NCBI RefSeq assembly: GCF_021129195.1
Contig: NZ_JAJOHW010000053.1
Span: 16,361 to 80,360, forward strand
Direction of reading: 5' to 3'
Source: Chromobacterium aquaticum
GTDB lineage: Bacteria; Pseudomonadota; Gammaproteobacteria; Burkholderiales; Chromobacteriaceae
DNA: 64,000 bases
Part shown: positions 44,564 through 54,109 of the stretch, one piece after another
Numbering within the stretch: position 1 is the first letter of the stretch
Layout: each line of letters opens with the position of its first letter
The notes under the pieces: generated by a model
Databases searched by the model: none
Told to the model about the DNA's origin: nothing
The model's input: only the letters and a program-made list of their open reading frames with translations
Program-made: the position numbers and the translations under genes

Positions 44564-45634
44564 TCAGGCTGGAACCGCCTCGAACGCCCAGGTGTCCTCC
44601 TGCCGAAACTCCGCCCAACATTCGCCGTTCGGCCTGGCCTGCTGGCCAAAGGCGCGCAAGCGCAGATCGCCATGTTGCAACAGGTATTCCCAGCGGTCGC
44701 CCAGATACATCGACGCGATCAATCGCGCCGGCAGGCTGTTGCCGCCGGGCTCGTCCTGCACCCGTAGCCGCTCCAGCCGAATCACCGCCTGCGCCGCTTG
44801 TCCCACTTGCAGCGTCTGGCGCGCAGTGGCGCGCAACTGCCAGCCCTCGCCTTGCAAGGTGACGCTATCGCCATCCCGGGCAGCCACCTTGGCTTGCAGC
44901 GTATTATTGGCGCCCATGAATTGCGCGGTATAAAGGGAGGCCGGCGCCGAATACAGCTCGGTCGGGCTGCCCGCCTGCTCGATGCGGCCGTTCTTCAGCA
45001 GCAGGATCTGGTCCGACATCGCCATCGCCTCGCCCTGATCGTGGGTGACGCACAGCGCCGACAAGTTCAACGACACGATCAGCTCGCGCAGCCAGGCACG
45101 CGCCTCTTCGCGCAGCTTGGCGTCCAGATTGGACAGCGGCTCATCCAGCAGAATCACCGGCGGGTTGTACACCAGCGCGCGGGCAATCGCCACGCGCTGC
45201 TGCTGGCCGCCCGACAGCTGATGCGGATAGCGCTCGGCCAGGTGGCCGAGCCCGAGCTTGTCCAGGATCTGCCGCACCCGCGCCGCGATGTCCGCCGCAG
45301 GGGTTTTACGCAGCTTCAAGCCATAGCCGACGTTCTGCGCCACGGTGCGATGCGGCCATAGCGCATAGGACTGGAACACCAGGCCCAAGGAGCGCTGCTC
45401 CACCGCCAGATTGCAGCCGGCCGCGCCGTCGTACAGCGGGCGGCCATCCAACAGGATGCGACCCGCGGATGGCTGCTCCAGCCCGGCGATGGCGCGCAGC
45501 AAGGTGGTCTTGCCGCTGCCGGAAGCGCCGAGCAGGGACACCACCTGGCCGGCGGCCAGGTCGAAGGACACCCCTTGCAGGATGGGGTTGTGGTCGTAAT
45601 TCAGATGCAGATCGCGCACGCTCAATTTAGTCAT
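44564..45634 (-). CDS. ABC importer ATP-binding protein
   Basis: A 356-residue ATPase. Walker A LLGASGSGKTTLL, the Q-loop in VFQSYALWPH, the signature LSGGQQQRVAIARAL, Walker B VILLDEPLSNLD and the switch His in CVTHDQGEAM are all intact. Residues about 240-350 form a TOBE-like regulatory domain. The class serves importers with FbpA-like or AfuA-like binding proteins. It overlaps the permease gene by 8 bases. The substrate is set by the binding protein, which does not look like a ferric ion binder. Confidence 0.92.
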   Translation of the reverse strand: MTKLSVRDLHLNYDHNPILQGVSFDLAAGQVVSLLGASGSGKTTLLRAIAGLEQPSAGRILLDGRPLYDGAAGCNLAVEQRSLGLVFQSYALWPHRTVAQNVGYGLKLRKTPAADIAARVRQILDKLGLGHLAERYPHQLSGGQQQRVAIARALVYNPPVILLDEPLSNLDAKLREEARAWLRELIVSLNLSALCVTHDQGEAMAMSDQILLLKNGRIEQAGSPTELYSAPASLYTAQFMGANNTLQAKVAARDGDSVTLQGEGWQLRATARQTLQVGQAAQAVIRLERLRVQDEPGGNSLPARLIASMYLGDRWEYLLQHGDLRLRAFGQQARPNGECWAEFRQEDTWAFEAVPA

Positions 45635-47369
45635 GCAGTTTCACTCCCAGACGCAAGGCCAGCGCCAAGCCGGCGCCCACCATCAGAATATTGATCACAG
45701 ACAGGGCCGCCACCTGGTCCACCGCGCCGGTGGCCCACAGGGATACCAACAAGGAACCGATCACCTCGGTGCCGGGCGACAGCAAATACACCGCGGTCGA
45801 ATACTCCCGCTCGAAAATCATGAAGATCAGCAGCCAGCTGGACAGCAGGCCGAAACGGATCAAGGGCAGGGTCACGTCCAGGCTGGCGCGGCGCTGTGAC
45901 GCGCCGGCGCTGCGCGCCGCTTCCTCCAGCTCCGGCCCCACTTGCAGCAAAGCGCTCTGCACCAGCCGCATGCCATAGGCCAGCCAGACCACGGTATAGG
46001 CCAGCCAGATCGACAACATGCTGTTCTTGGCGCCCTGCAGGCCGGGCACGAACAGAAACACCCACAGGAAGGCCAGGCCGGCCAGGATGCCTGGCACCGC
46101 GCGCGGCAGCAGCACCAGGTAATCCAGCACGCGCGCGCCCCAGTCATTGCGACGATGGCCGGCGAAACCGACCAGGGTGTAAAAACCGACCGCCAGCGCG
46201 CCGCCGATGATGCCGACGCCCAGGGTGTTGACGATGGCGCGGACGATATTGTCCTCCTCGAACACCAGCGCGTAGTGATCCAGCGTCAGCGTCTCCAGCA
46301 AGGACACGCCCTCGCCCCAGTGGCTGACCACCGAACGCAGCGCGATGCCGGTAATCGGCACCACCACGGTGAGGAACAGCCACAGCAGCACGATGGCCAG
46401 CGCCACATAGCGCCACGGCCCCAGCGACAGCGGATGCTGACGTCCGGCCTTGCCCTTGAGGGCAACGAAACGCTGGGCGCTGCGCAACAGCCGGCGCTGC
46501 AGCAGGACCAGCGGGAAAGTGATGGCGATCAGGCAGACCGCCACCGCCGCCATCAGGTGATAGGACGGAATCCCCAGCTTATTGGTCAGCTTGTACAGAT
46601 AGGTGGCCAGCACCAGATGCCCTTCCGGGTCGCCCAGCACCAACGGCAGGCCGAACACCTCGAAACCGAGAAACACCACCAGCACGCCGGAGAACAGCAT
46701 CGCCGGCATCACCATCGGCAGGCTGACGTCGCGCGCCACGCGGAAGGGGCTGGCGCCGGCCACGCGCGCGGCCTCTTCCACGTCCGAGCCCAGATTGCGC
46801 AGCGCCGCCGACGCGTATAAATAGACATGCGGCACATGGGTCAGCCCCGCCACCACCGCGATACTGGCCAAGGAATAGATATTCCACGGTAGCTCTTCCA
46901 CGCCGAACCACTGTTTGAACCACAGCGAATAAAACCCCACTGGTCCCGCCGCCACCACATAGCCGAAGGCCAGCACCATAGGCGACACGAATACCGGCGT
47001 CAGCAGCAAGGGCTCCAGCCAGCGTCGCCCCGGCAGATCGGTGCGCGCCATCAAGAAGGCCAGCACTCCGCCCAGCGGAATCGCGATCAAGGCCATGCCG
47101 GCGGCGATCACCAGCGAATTGCCGAGCGCGGACCAAAAATCGGGGTCGGTGAACACGAAACGGTAGGCGGCCAGGCCCATGTTCTTGTCCGCCATGAAGA
47201 AGGGCTGATCCAGCAGGCTCTGGTACACCACCAAAGACAGCGGCGCCAACACCAGCATCGCCAATACGCCCATGACCAGCCAACGGCTGATCGCGCTCCA
47301 GCGCGGAGCCCCGCCGCGCGCGGCGGCGGGGCTCGCGGCGGTCGCCGTGAGCTTTACAGAAGAATCCAT
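45627..47369 (-). CDS. ABC importer permease, two fused transmembrane domains
   Basis: A 580-residue protein with about 12 hydrophobic segments in two homologous halves, each with an EAA-type loop: EEAARVAGASPFRVARDVSLPMVMPA in the first and EEAARSAGASQRRASLDVTLPLIRFG in the second. This fused arrangement is typical of FbpB/AfuB permeases. The N-terminal 25 residues are Ala-rich and cytoplasmic. It overlaps the ATPase gene. The binding-protein gene lies upstream, separated by 234 bases that hold a GC-rich hairpin (47404-47424) and the second MITE-like repeat. Confidence 0.92.
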   Translation of the reverse strand: MDSSVKLTATAASPAAARGGAPRWSAISRWLVMGVLAMLVLAPLSLVVYQSLLDQPFFMADKNMGLAAYRFVFTDPDFWSALGNSLVIAAGMALIAIPLGGVLAFLMARTDLPGRRWLEPLLLTPVFVSPMVLAFGYVVAAGPVGFYSLWFKQWFGVEELPWNIYSLASIAVVAGLTHVPHVYLYASAALRNLGSDVEEAARVAGASPFRVARDVSLPMVMPAMLFSGVLVVFLGFEVFGLPLVLGDPEGHLVLATYLYKLTNKLGIPSYHLMAAVAVCLIAITFPLVLLQRRLLRSAQRFVALKGKAGRQHPLSLGPWRYVALAIVLLWLFLTVVVPITGIALRSVVSHWGEGVSLLETLTLDHYALVFEEDNIVRAIVNTLGVGIIGGALAVGFYTLVGFAGHRRNDWGARVLDYLVLLPRAVPGILAGLAFLWVFLFVPGLQGAKNSMLSIWLAYTVVWLAYGMRLVQSALLQVGPELEEAARSAGASQRRASLDVTLPLIRFGLLSSWLLIFMIFEREYSTAVYLLSPGTEVIGSLLVSLWATGAVDQVAALSVINILMVGAGLALALRLGVKLHD

Positions 47370-47453
47370 GCTTGCTCCCAGGCCTGACGCGCAGGCCTTT
47401 GCGCCGTCCGCGCCGGGCGGACGGCTGATGAAGGAATCGGGAAGGCCGGCTCA

Positions 47454-47504
47454 GAGCCTGTTCAAAGTCTGCTACGCGTCGGCGATACGGCGTTGAACAG
47501 GCTC
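47454..47504. repeat. MITE-like element, copy 2 (51 bp, internally deleted)
   Basis: The left end (GAGCCTGTTCAAAGTCT) and about 25 further bases match copy 1, then the sequence jumps to the right end (TTGAACAGGCTC). Direct TCA (47451-47453 and 47505-47507) flanks it, again a TNA-type duplication. It lies between the binding-protein gene and the permease gene, inside the operon, where the inverted ends can fold as a hairpin in the mRNA. Confidence 0.7.
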
Positions 47505-47603
47505 TCAGGAAACGGTTGACGCTCCGCCGCGCGCGGGAAAAAGTCCGCACAGAGACGCATCGTCAACCGCGTCAAACGGCCGGCTAAACCATGCGGCGGC
47601 GCG

Positions 47604-48695
47604 CTATTTCTTCAGCGCCTGCTGCCACTGACGCATGAAGTCCAGGCGCTTGGCCTGGTCCAGATAGACCAACAGGCCAGTGCCCACCTGGATAGGCTTG
47701 GCGCTACCGCCCAATTGCTGATTCAAGGCGGTAATCGACGCCGCGCCGCTGACATCGCTGCGCAGGGAGAACAGCTCGGACTGGTTGGCCAGCACGGTCT
47801 GGCCGCGCTTGGACAATAGATAGTCCAACCACAGCCGCGCCGCGCTGGGATTGCGCGCTTTCTTGGACACGATGGCCAGACGGCTGACCACCTGGGTGTA
47901 GTCCTTGGGATAGACATAGCCGATGGCCGGATCCTTCTTGGCCTTGGCGTAGGCATAGGAGCCGAGGATGTTGTAGCCGATCAGGTTCTCGCCCGAGGAA
48001 ATCCGTTCCATCATCGCGCCGGTGGAGGTTTGCAGCTTGACGCCGCTGGCGCCCAGCGCGCGCGCCAGTTCCCAGGTACCGGCGCTATTGTGGCGAGCGT
48101 CCTGGGTCAGAAAATTGAAACCGACGCCGGATTTCTCGATATCGTAACTGGTGACCTTGCCCTTGAAGCGGGCCGGATTGGCCTTGAGGATGCGCACCAG
48201 GTCGGCGCGCGTCTGCGGAATCTCCGCCGGCTTCAACAAGCGCTTGTTGTAGACGATGGCCACCGGTTCGTAAGTGGTGCCATAGGCTTGCTGCTGATAA
48301 TGCGCCCAGGACGGCAGATTCGGCGTCTCCGGCGAGGCGTAACTGGCGGCATAACCATCATTGACGAACTTCACCTGCAAATCCATCGCCGAGCTCCATA
48401 CCACATCGGCGCTGGCGCTGTTGGCGGCGTTCTCGCTGATGAAGCGGTTATAGATCTCGGTGCTGTTCATATCGTGGTACTCCACCTTGACGCCGGGATA
48501 CAAGGCCTGAAAGTCCTTGATCAAGGGTCGCGCGGCGGCGCTGTCGGTGGCCGAATACACCACCACCTTGCCCTCCTTGGCCGCGGCGTCCACCAACTGC
48601 TGATAACTGGCCGGATACCCGGCGGGCACGGCCGCCCAGGCGGCGGCGGAACCCAGCGCGCAGCACAGCGCGGACAAGCTTCTGACTCTATTCAT
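47604..48695 (-). CDS. ABC importer periplasmic binding protein, AfuA/FbpA superfamily
   Basis: A 363-residue protein with a signal peptide (about residues 1-22, ending AAWAA). The mature part begins with YPASYQQLVDAAAKEGKVVVYSATD, and the ENLIGYNILGSYAYAKAKKDP region is typical of the extracellular binding protein family 1 group near AfuA. The paired Tyr that binds ferric ion in FbpA is not present in the equivalent GSYAY segment, so iron is doubtful; a phosphorylated organic compound is possible. It is the first gene of the importer operon and divergent from a TctD/TctE-like system, which probably regulates it. Confidence 0.85.
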   Translation of the reverse strand: MNRVRSLSALCCALGSAAAWAAVPAGYPASYQQLVDAAAKEGKVVVYSATDSAAARPLIKDFQALYPGVKVEYHDMNSTEIYNRFISENAANSASADVVWSSAMDLQVKFVNDGYAASYASPETPNLPSWAHYQQQAYGTTYEPVAIVYNKRLLKPAEIPQTRADLVRILKANPARFKGKVTSYDIEKSGVGFNFLTQDARHNSAGTWELARALGASGVKLQTSTGAMMERISSGENLIGYNILGSYAYAKAKKDPAIGYVYPKDYTQVVSRLAIVSKKARNPSAARLWLDYLLSKRGQTVLANQSELFSLRSDVSGAASITALNQQLGGSAKPIQVGTGLLVYLDQAKRLDFMRQWQQALKK

Positions 48696-48817
48696 GGTGT
48701 TGCTCCTTGGTAGCTGAAGATGTTGTGCACATCTTTCGACGGCGACGCTCTATTGGCTTCGCTTGCCCAGCCATGATATTAGAGTGAAGCTTTCAATCCG
48801 CTTTCAATGAGCCAACC

Positions 48818-49483
48818 ATGCGCCTGCTTTTGGTGGAAGACAATCCGGCCTTGTCGGAATCGCTAGCCCAGGCCCTGCGCCAGGCCGGCTTCGCCGTGGA
48901 CTGCATGCTCAACGGCAGCGACGCCGACCATGTGCTGCGCACCCAGGATTACGCGCTGGCCATCCTGGACCTGGACCTGCCCAAGCTGGACGGCTGGGAG
49001 GTGCTGCGCCGGCTGCGCGGCCGCAAGCAGGCGCTGCCGGTACTGATCCTGACCGCGCACGGCTCGGTGGAAGAAAGGGTTCGCGGCCTGGATCTGGGCG
49101 CCGACGATTACCTGGCCAAGCCTTTCGATCTCAATGAGCTGGAAGCGCGGGTGCGCGCGCTGATCCGCCGCAGTCACGGCCGCGAAAGCCCGTTGCTGCA
49201 ACTGGGCCCGCTCAGCTACGACAGCATCGGCCGCCAGTTCCAATTGCATGGCGACACGCTGCGGCTGACGCCGCGCGAGCACGCGGTGCTGGAGGTGCTG
49301 ATGCTGCAGGGCGGCAAGGCGATAGGCAAGACCCAGCTATCGGAAAAGATCTTCGGCCTGGATGAATCCGGCAGCGCCGAGGCCATTGAAATCTACGTGC
49401 ACCGCTTGCGCAAGAAACTGGCGGAGCAGCCGGTCTCCATCGTCACCTTGCGTGGGCTGGGCTATCTATTGACCACGCCGTAA
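48818..49483 (+). CDS. OmpR/PhoB-type response regulator, TctD-like
   Basis: A 221-residue regulator. The receiver domain begins MRLLLVEDNPALSESLAQAL, with the phospho-acceptor Asp51 in LAILDLDLPKLDG and Lys in DYLAKPFDLNELEARV. The C-terminal winged helix ends in EIYVHRLRKKLAEQPVSIVTLRGLGYLL. It is divergent from the ABC importer's binding-protein gene (122 bases between), and its stop abuts the ATG of the kinase. By position it should control the importer, as TctD controls the citrate transporter in other bacteria. Confidence 0.9.
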   Translation: MRLLLVEDNPALSESLAQALRQAGFAVDCMLNGSDADHVLRTQDYALAILDLDLPKLDGWEVLRRLRGRKQALPVLILTAHGSVEERVRGLDLGADDYLAKPFDLNELEARVRALIRRSHGRESPLLQLGPLSYDSIGRQFQLHGDTLRLTPREHAVLEVLMLQGGKAIGKTQLSEKIFGLDESGSAEAIEIYVHRLRKKLAEQPVSIVTLRGLGYLLTTP

Positions 49484-50905
49484 ATGCGCAAACTTCTTTC
49501 CCGCCTCAAGCCCGCCAGCCTGCGCAAGCAGCTATTGCTGGGGCTGTCGATACCGCTGCTGCTGATGCTGGCGCTGGACGGCTGGATGACTTATGACCGT
49601 GCCTTGCAGGCGGCCAATACCGCCTTCGACCGCATGCTGCTCAGCTCCGGCCGCGCCATTGCCGATGGCGTCGCCGCCCATGGCGGCGCCATCAGCGTGG
49701 ACATCCCCTATTTCGCCTTGCAGATGTTCGAATCCAACGCCTCCGGCAAGGTGTTCTATCGGGTCAGCCGCGACGATGGCGCGGTGCTGACCGGCTATGA
49801 GGACCTGCCCCTGCCGCCACCGCGCCGCCGCGCCGAAATCCGCTACCAGCCGGACTACTCAGACATCGGCTATCACGGCGACACGCTGCGGCTGCTGACC
49901 CTGCGCCAATCGGTGCGCGACATGGTCACGCTGCAAAGCCGCGACGTCTGGATCCAGGTGGCGGAAACGCCGGAATCGCGCCAGCAACTGGCACGCACCC
50001 TGTTGCTGGGCGCGTTGGCGCAGGAGGCGCTGCTCGGCGCCATCATGCTGGTCATCGTGCTGCTGGCGGTCGGCCACAGCCTGCGGCCGCTGCGCCGCTT
50101 GTCGCGCAAGGTGGGCGCGCGCAAGGACACCGACCTCAGCCCGCTGCCCAGCAGCGAACTACCCACCGAACTGACTCCGCTGGTGGACGCGCTGAATCAG
50201 CAAGGGGTGCGCTGGCACAAGCTGCAGGCGGCACGGCGCCGTTTCATCGACGATGCCGCCCATCAATTGAAAACGCCGCTGGCGGTGATGCGAACCCAGG
50301 CGGAACTGGCCCAGCGTCAAGCATCCGAAGCCGCCTTGCGGCAGCAATTGGACAAACTGCTGGCCTCGCTGGACAGCGCCAGCCATGGCGTACAGCAATT
50401 GCTGCAACTGGCGCGGGTGGAGCCCGACAACGGCCAGGCGATCGCCTTGACCGAAATGGATCTGGCCGCGTGGCTACGGGAATGGGCGCTGGAACAAGCC
50501 GCTTGGGCTCATGGCCAAGGCGCGGACCTGGGCTACGAAGGCGAGGAAACGGTGGAAATACGCGGACATGCCGGCTTGCTGCGGGAGGCGTTGGGCAATC
50601 TGCTGGACAATGCCATCCGCTACCACCCGGTCGCCGGCGCCGCCCGCATCACCCTGGCCGCCGGCGCGCTGCCGGCGCCGTGGCTGCGCATAGACGACAA
50701 CGGCCCCGGCATTGCCGATGCGGAACGGGACAAGGTATGGCAGCGCTTTTATCGCATCGCCGGCGCCGCCAGCAACGGCAGCGGGCTTGGATTGGCCATC
50801 GTCAGGGAAATCGCCCACCGCCACGGAGCGACGGTGGAGTTGAGCCGCAACGCCGGTGGTGGCCTCAGCGTCAAGCTGCAGTTTCCGCCAGCAGGCATGG
50901 GATAG
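49484..50905 (+). CDS. Sensor histidine kinase, TctE-like
   Basis: A 473-residue membrane kinase. Two membrane segments (residues about 16-32 and 178-195) enclose a periplasmic sensor region of about 145 residues of the kind found in TctE kinases. The dimerisation helix carries the phospho-His in DDAAHQLKTPLAVM. The ATPase domain has the N box (ALGNLLDNAIRYHP), the G1 box in DDNGPGI and the G2 box in GSGLGLAIVREIAHRHGA. The gene starts directly after the response-regulator stop (TAAATG), so the pair is coupled. The ligand is probably the substrate of the divergent importer. Confidence 0.9.
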   Translation: MRKLLSRLKPASLRKQLLLGLSIPLLLMLALDGWMTYDRALQAANTAFDRMLLSSGRAIADGVAAHGGAISVDIPYFALQMFESNASGKVFYRVSRDDGAVLTGYEDLPLPPPRRRAEIRYQPDYSDIGYHGDTLRLLTLRQSVRDMVTLQSRDVWIQVAETPESRQQLARTLLLGALAQEALLGAIMLVIVLLAVGHSLRPLRRLSRKVGARKDTDLSPLPSSELPTELTPLVDALNQQGVRWHKLQAARRRFIDDAAHQLKTPLAVMRTQAELAQRQASEAALRQQLDKLLASLDSASHGVQQLLQLARVEPDNGQAIALTEMDLAAWLREWALEQAAWAHGQGADLGYEGEETVEIRGHAGLLREALGNLLDNAIRYHPVAGAARITLAAGALPAPWLRIDDNGPGIADAERDKVWQRFYRIAGAASNGSGLGLAIVREIAHRHGATVELSRNAGGGLSVKLQFPPAGMG

Positions 50906-51017
50906 ACTTCGAGCCCGTGTTACGGGCTCGCGAGCGAAGACGAAAACCGCCGAGAAAGCGCGATGCCCATATGGCGCATCTGTGTTTCGAAGCGGTTTTT
51001 AACGCCGAACCATCGTC

Positions 51018-51668
51018 TTAGAACGGCAATTGGTATAAGGGATTGCGGCTGTCGGCGCCTTCGGCGCGGATGCGTTCCAGCTCGCTGCGCAAGGCGGTCT
51101 GCAGCCACTGCTCGCGCATCTTGTCGCCTTCGGGATGCTCGTTCAGCATCCGGTACAGCGCCATGCCATGGAAGGTTGTCATCATGGTCAGCAAGGTGGC
51201 GAAGAAGCCAGTGGAGATCGCGTAGCGCGGAAACAGCGATGCCATCAGGGCGACGAAGCGATCGCGGAAGTAGTTGCTGGAACTGGCCAGGAAGATTTCC
51301 CGCAGATCCGCGGTGGTGCGGGCCGCCATCAGCAGCTCCATCAACACAATGTGGCGCGGTGACAGCACCAGGGCCTTCATCAGCGCGACGATCCGTTCCT
51401 CTTCCGGCATCGTGCTGGGCATTTCCGCCGCCAGCTTGAGCCCGGCTTCGAAAATATCGTCGACCACCTTGCGCCCCACCGGCAGCATCAGTTCGTTCTT
51501 GGTGGCGAAATGGCGGAACAATGCCCCCTGGGAGACGCCGGCCCGGCTGCAGATCAGTTGCACGCTGGTGCCGTGATAACCAAACTCCAGCAGACACTCG
51601 ATGGCCGCCTCCACCAGTTTTCCGATGGTGGACTCCCTACGACTTTGTTGTGTTCGTCTAGTTTGCAT
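51018..51668 (-). CDS. TetR-family transcriptional regulator
   Basis: A 216-residue regulator. The N-terminal HTH is in GKLVEAAIECLLEFGYHGTSVQLICSRAGVSQGALFRHFATKNELM. The rest is the helical ligand-binding domain. It begins MQTRRTQQSRRES. No target gene is obvious: the HK gene is convergent and a 670-base gene-free region lies upstream, so it may regulate distant genes or its own promoter. Effector unknown. Confidence 0.88.
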   Translation of the reverse strand: MQTRRTQQSRRESTIGKLVEAAIECLLEFGYHGTSVQLICSRAGVSQGALFRHFATKNELMLPVGRKVVDDIFEAGLKLAAEMPSTMPEEERIVALMKALVLSPRHIVLMELLMAARTTADLREIFLASSSNYFRDRFVALMASLFPRYAISTGFFATLLTMMTTFHGMALYRMLNEHPEGDKMREQWLQTALRSELERIRAEGADSRNPLYQLPF

Positions 51669-52338
51669 TATATTCTTATGTCATGTTTATCCCAACCAAG
51701 CTTTGATGATACGCGAAACTGTAGTCATAAGCGAGGGCGAGCACACGCTAAATAGGCCAGTGAGTAGTTTCAACTAGGGATAAGCGGGACAAGCTTGATC
51801 TTTTTAAGAATATTTCCTAATTACCCTTAAGAAGAGATCATTAATATTAAAATATCCATTATTAAATTGCGCATTTTCAGCGCTTTGGAACATTTTAGCT
51901 GGAGGGCTGTCACGCTCGCCGCGGCGCGCGGACGCCAACCTAGCGGCGTGGCGTTCGCGCAACGCTGGCCCGGCAAGGCGGAGAGCCCGCCATAATCAAG
52001 CAGGGAAAGGATTGTCGCAACCCGGACCATGGCCGGATGACCGTGAAAAAGCCCGTTTCAAGCCAGGCCCGCACAGGCTGCGCCGCTGGCGCAAACGACA
52101 AGACATGCATGAACAAGATAACAAGCAACTACTAAAGTAATACCACCCTTAGCTAGCAGCTAGTCTCTAAACGAAAAAACAAATAAGCGAAAACAACATT
52201 TCAAGAAAAATAAGCTGGCGGCTTTGCGAAATCGTTAAAATAATCACGATTAAGTTCACATACGAACATTAACCCAAAACAAACGCGCCTAAGCTGACAA
52301 AAACTGACGGCCCGCCGCCATGACGGGCCCGCAACGTA
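51669..52338. other. Gene-free region of 670 bp
   Basis: Between the TetR gene and the DppA-like gene no open frame with a ribosome site and recognisable product was found. The left part is AT-rich and should hold the tetR promoter. An imperfect inverted repeat (51796-51808 with 51826-51840, ends TGATC/GATCA) could be an operator. The middle (about 51900-52100) is GC-rich like coding DNA, but the short frames there match nothing. The right 30 bases form the DppA terminator. Confidence 0.6.
52299..52329 (-). terminator. Probable terminator of the DppA-like gene
   Basis: GC-rich arms GGCCCG/CGGGCC (52309-52314 and 52324-52329), followed by GTCAGTTTTT on the minus strand. The U tract starts 5 bases after the stem, so efficiency is uncertain. 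Confidence 0.55.
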
Positions 52339-53922
52339 TCAGTTCAAATGCGCGCGACCAAAATCCACCCGGCCAAACGGGCTAACCGCGTAACCGCTCA
52401 AACTCTTGCTCGCCAGCGCATAAGCGGTGGGATGCGCCAGCGGCAGCCACAGCGCCTGCTCTTGAATCAGCTTCTGCGCCGCCAGATACAATTTGGCGCG
52501 TTGCGCGAAATCGCTGCTTTTCTTGCCATCGCTAATCAGCTTGTCCAGCTTGGCATCGCAGTAACGCGCGAAATTGGTACCGGACTGCACCGCGGAGCAG
52601 GAAAACTGCGGGGTCAGGAAATTGTCCGGATCGCCGTTGTCGCCGGCCCAGCCCATGAACAATAGCTCATGTTCGCCGGCCTTCGCGCGCTTGATCAGTT
52701 CGCCCCACTCAATCACCTTGATCTGCACCTTGACGCCGATCTTGGCCAGATCGGACTGCAACAATTCGGCGCCGGCCTTGGGATTGGGGTTCAGCGTGCT
52801 GCCGCTGGGGCGCACCCATACCGTGGTTTCGAAGCCATCGGGGTAGCCTGCCTGGGCCAGCAGCTTCTTGGCGCGCGCCGGGTCGTAGGCATAAGGCTTC
52901 TCGCCCTTGTTATAGCTCCAGGTATTGGGCGGATACGGCAAGTCCGCCGCGATGGCGGTGTTGTCGAACACCGTTTTCAGATAGCTGTTCTTGTCGAAGG
53001 CCAGATTGAGCGCCTGGCGCACCAGCGGGCTGTTCAACGGCTTTTTCTGGCTATTGAAGGCGACGAAGGCGGTCATGAAGGCCGGGGTCTGCAATACCTG
53101 CAATTTGGGATCGGCCTTGGCCGTCTGCACGTCCTGCGGCTTGGGCGACAAGGCCAGCTGACATTCGCCGGCTCTCAGCTTCTGCGCCCGCACCGCGGCG
53201 TCCGGCGTGATCGCGTAGATCAGCGCGCCGACCCTGGGCTTGGCGCCCCAATAGCCGGCATTCGGCGCATAGCGCACCACCGCGTCCTTCTGAAAGCCGC
53301 GGAACACGAAGGGGCCGGTGCCTATCGGCTTGCTGTTCAAATCCGCCTGGCGGCCGGCCGCCAGCAACTGGCCAGCGTACTCCGCCGAATAGATGGACGC
53401 GAAGCCCATGGTCAGGCTGGACAGGAAGGTGGCTTCCGGATAGTTGAGCTCGAAGCGCACGGTACTGGCGTCAACCTTCTGCACCGCCTTGATCAATTTG
53501 GGAAACTGCATGGCCTGCGCGTGCGGGTAGCCATTTGGCGCGGTCTTGTACCAGGCATGGCCGGGATTCAGCATGCGCTCGAAGGTGAATACCACATCGT
53601 CGGCGTTCAGCTTGCGGCCGGGCTTGAAATAATCGGTGGCGTGAAACGCCACGTTCGGACGCAGTTTGAATGTGTAACTGAGGCCGTCGTCGCTGACTTG
53701 CCAGCTTGCGGCCAATCCCGGCACCACTTTACGGCCGATGGCATCGTATTCCACCAGCCGGTTCATCAACACGTCCGCCGAGGCGTTGGTGGTGACCAGG
53801 GAATTGTATTGCACCACGTCGAAGCCTTCCGGATTGGCGTCGGTGCATACCGTCAATGGACGGGCGGCCAGCGCCAGGGTAGGCGCCAAGCACAGCGCCA
53901 GCAGCATCATTTGCTTGTTCAT
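52339..53922 (-). CDS. Dipeptide-type ABC transporter binding protein, DppA-like
   Basis: A 527-residue periplasmic family 5 binding protein. The start at 53922 has AAGGAAA upstream, and residues 1-19 form a signal peptide (ending LALAA). The mature chain opens ARPLTVCTDANPEGFDVVQY, and the family stretch LAASWQVSDDGLSYTFKLRPNVAFHATDYFKPGRKLNADDVVFTFERMLNP is partly quoted by its parts: PGRKLNADDVVF and FERMLNP. It binds di- or tripeptides, haem or related solutes. No permease or ATPase gene is adjacent, so it serves an importer encoded elsewhere or acts as a chemoreceptor ligand. Confidence 0.88.
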   Translation of the reverse strand: MNKQMMLLALCLAPTLALAARPLTVCTDANPEGFDVVQYNSLVTTNASADVLMNRLVEYDAIGRKVVPGLAASWQVSDDGLSYTFKLRPNVAFHATDYFKPGRKLNADDVVFTFERMLNPGHAWYKTAPNGYPHAQAMQFPKLIKAVQKVDASTVRFELNYPEATFLSSLTMGFASIYSAEYAGQLLAAGRQADLNSKPIGTGPFVFRGFQKDAVVRYAPNAGYWGAKPRVGALIYAITPDAAVRAQKLRAGECQLALSPKPQDVQTAKADPKLQVLQTPAFMTAFVAFNSQKKPLNSPLVRQALNLAFDKNSYLKTVFDNTAIAADLPYPPNTWSYNKGEKPYAYDPARAKKLLAQAGYPDGFETTVWVRPSGSTLNPNPKAGAELLQSDLAKIGVKVQIKVIEWGELIKRAKAGEHELLFMGWAGDNGDPDNFLTPQFSCSAVQSGTNFARYCDAKLDKLISDGKKSSDFAQRAKLYLAAQKLIQEQALWLPLAHPTAYALASKSLSGYAVSPFGRVDFGRAHLN

Positions 53923-54109
53923 CACTATTTCCTTATCTAACAACCATTGCCTCTGCGGAATCTGCAAGGAAGGTTAAGCGAATAAGCGAAAAAAACAAAC
54001 CATCGATTATGCATATTCATATTCACGGCGCGGCCAAGGAAGGAATTTGAGCCCGGCGCAAATTGCCGCTACAGTCAAAGCGGACAGCCAGAACACGAAG
54101 CGTACCGCC

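Noticed and set aside
47404..47424. GC-rich hairpin between binding-protein and permease genes
   Set aside because: Stable, but without a U tract; could stabilise the upstream mRNA, but there is too little to call it a feature of its own.
50911..50929. Hairpin with 8-bp arms after the TctE-like kinase
   Set aside because: A good stem but no T run on either strand, so not called as an intrinsic terminator.
51827..52128. Short minus-strand open frames in the gene-free region
   Set aside because: No ribosome site, no recognisable product, and they overlap each other in different frames.
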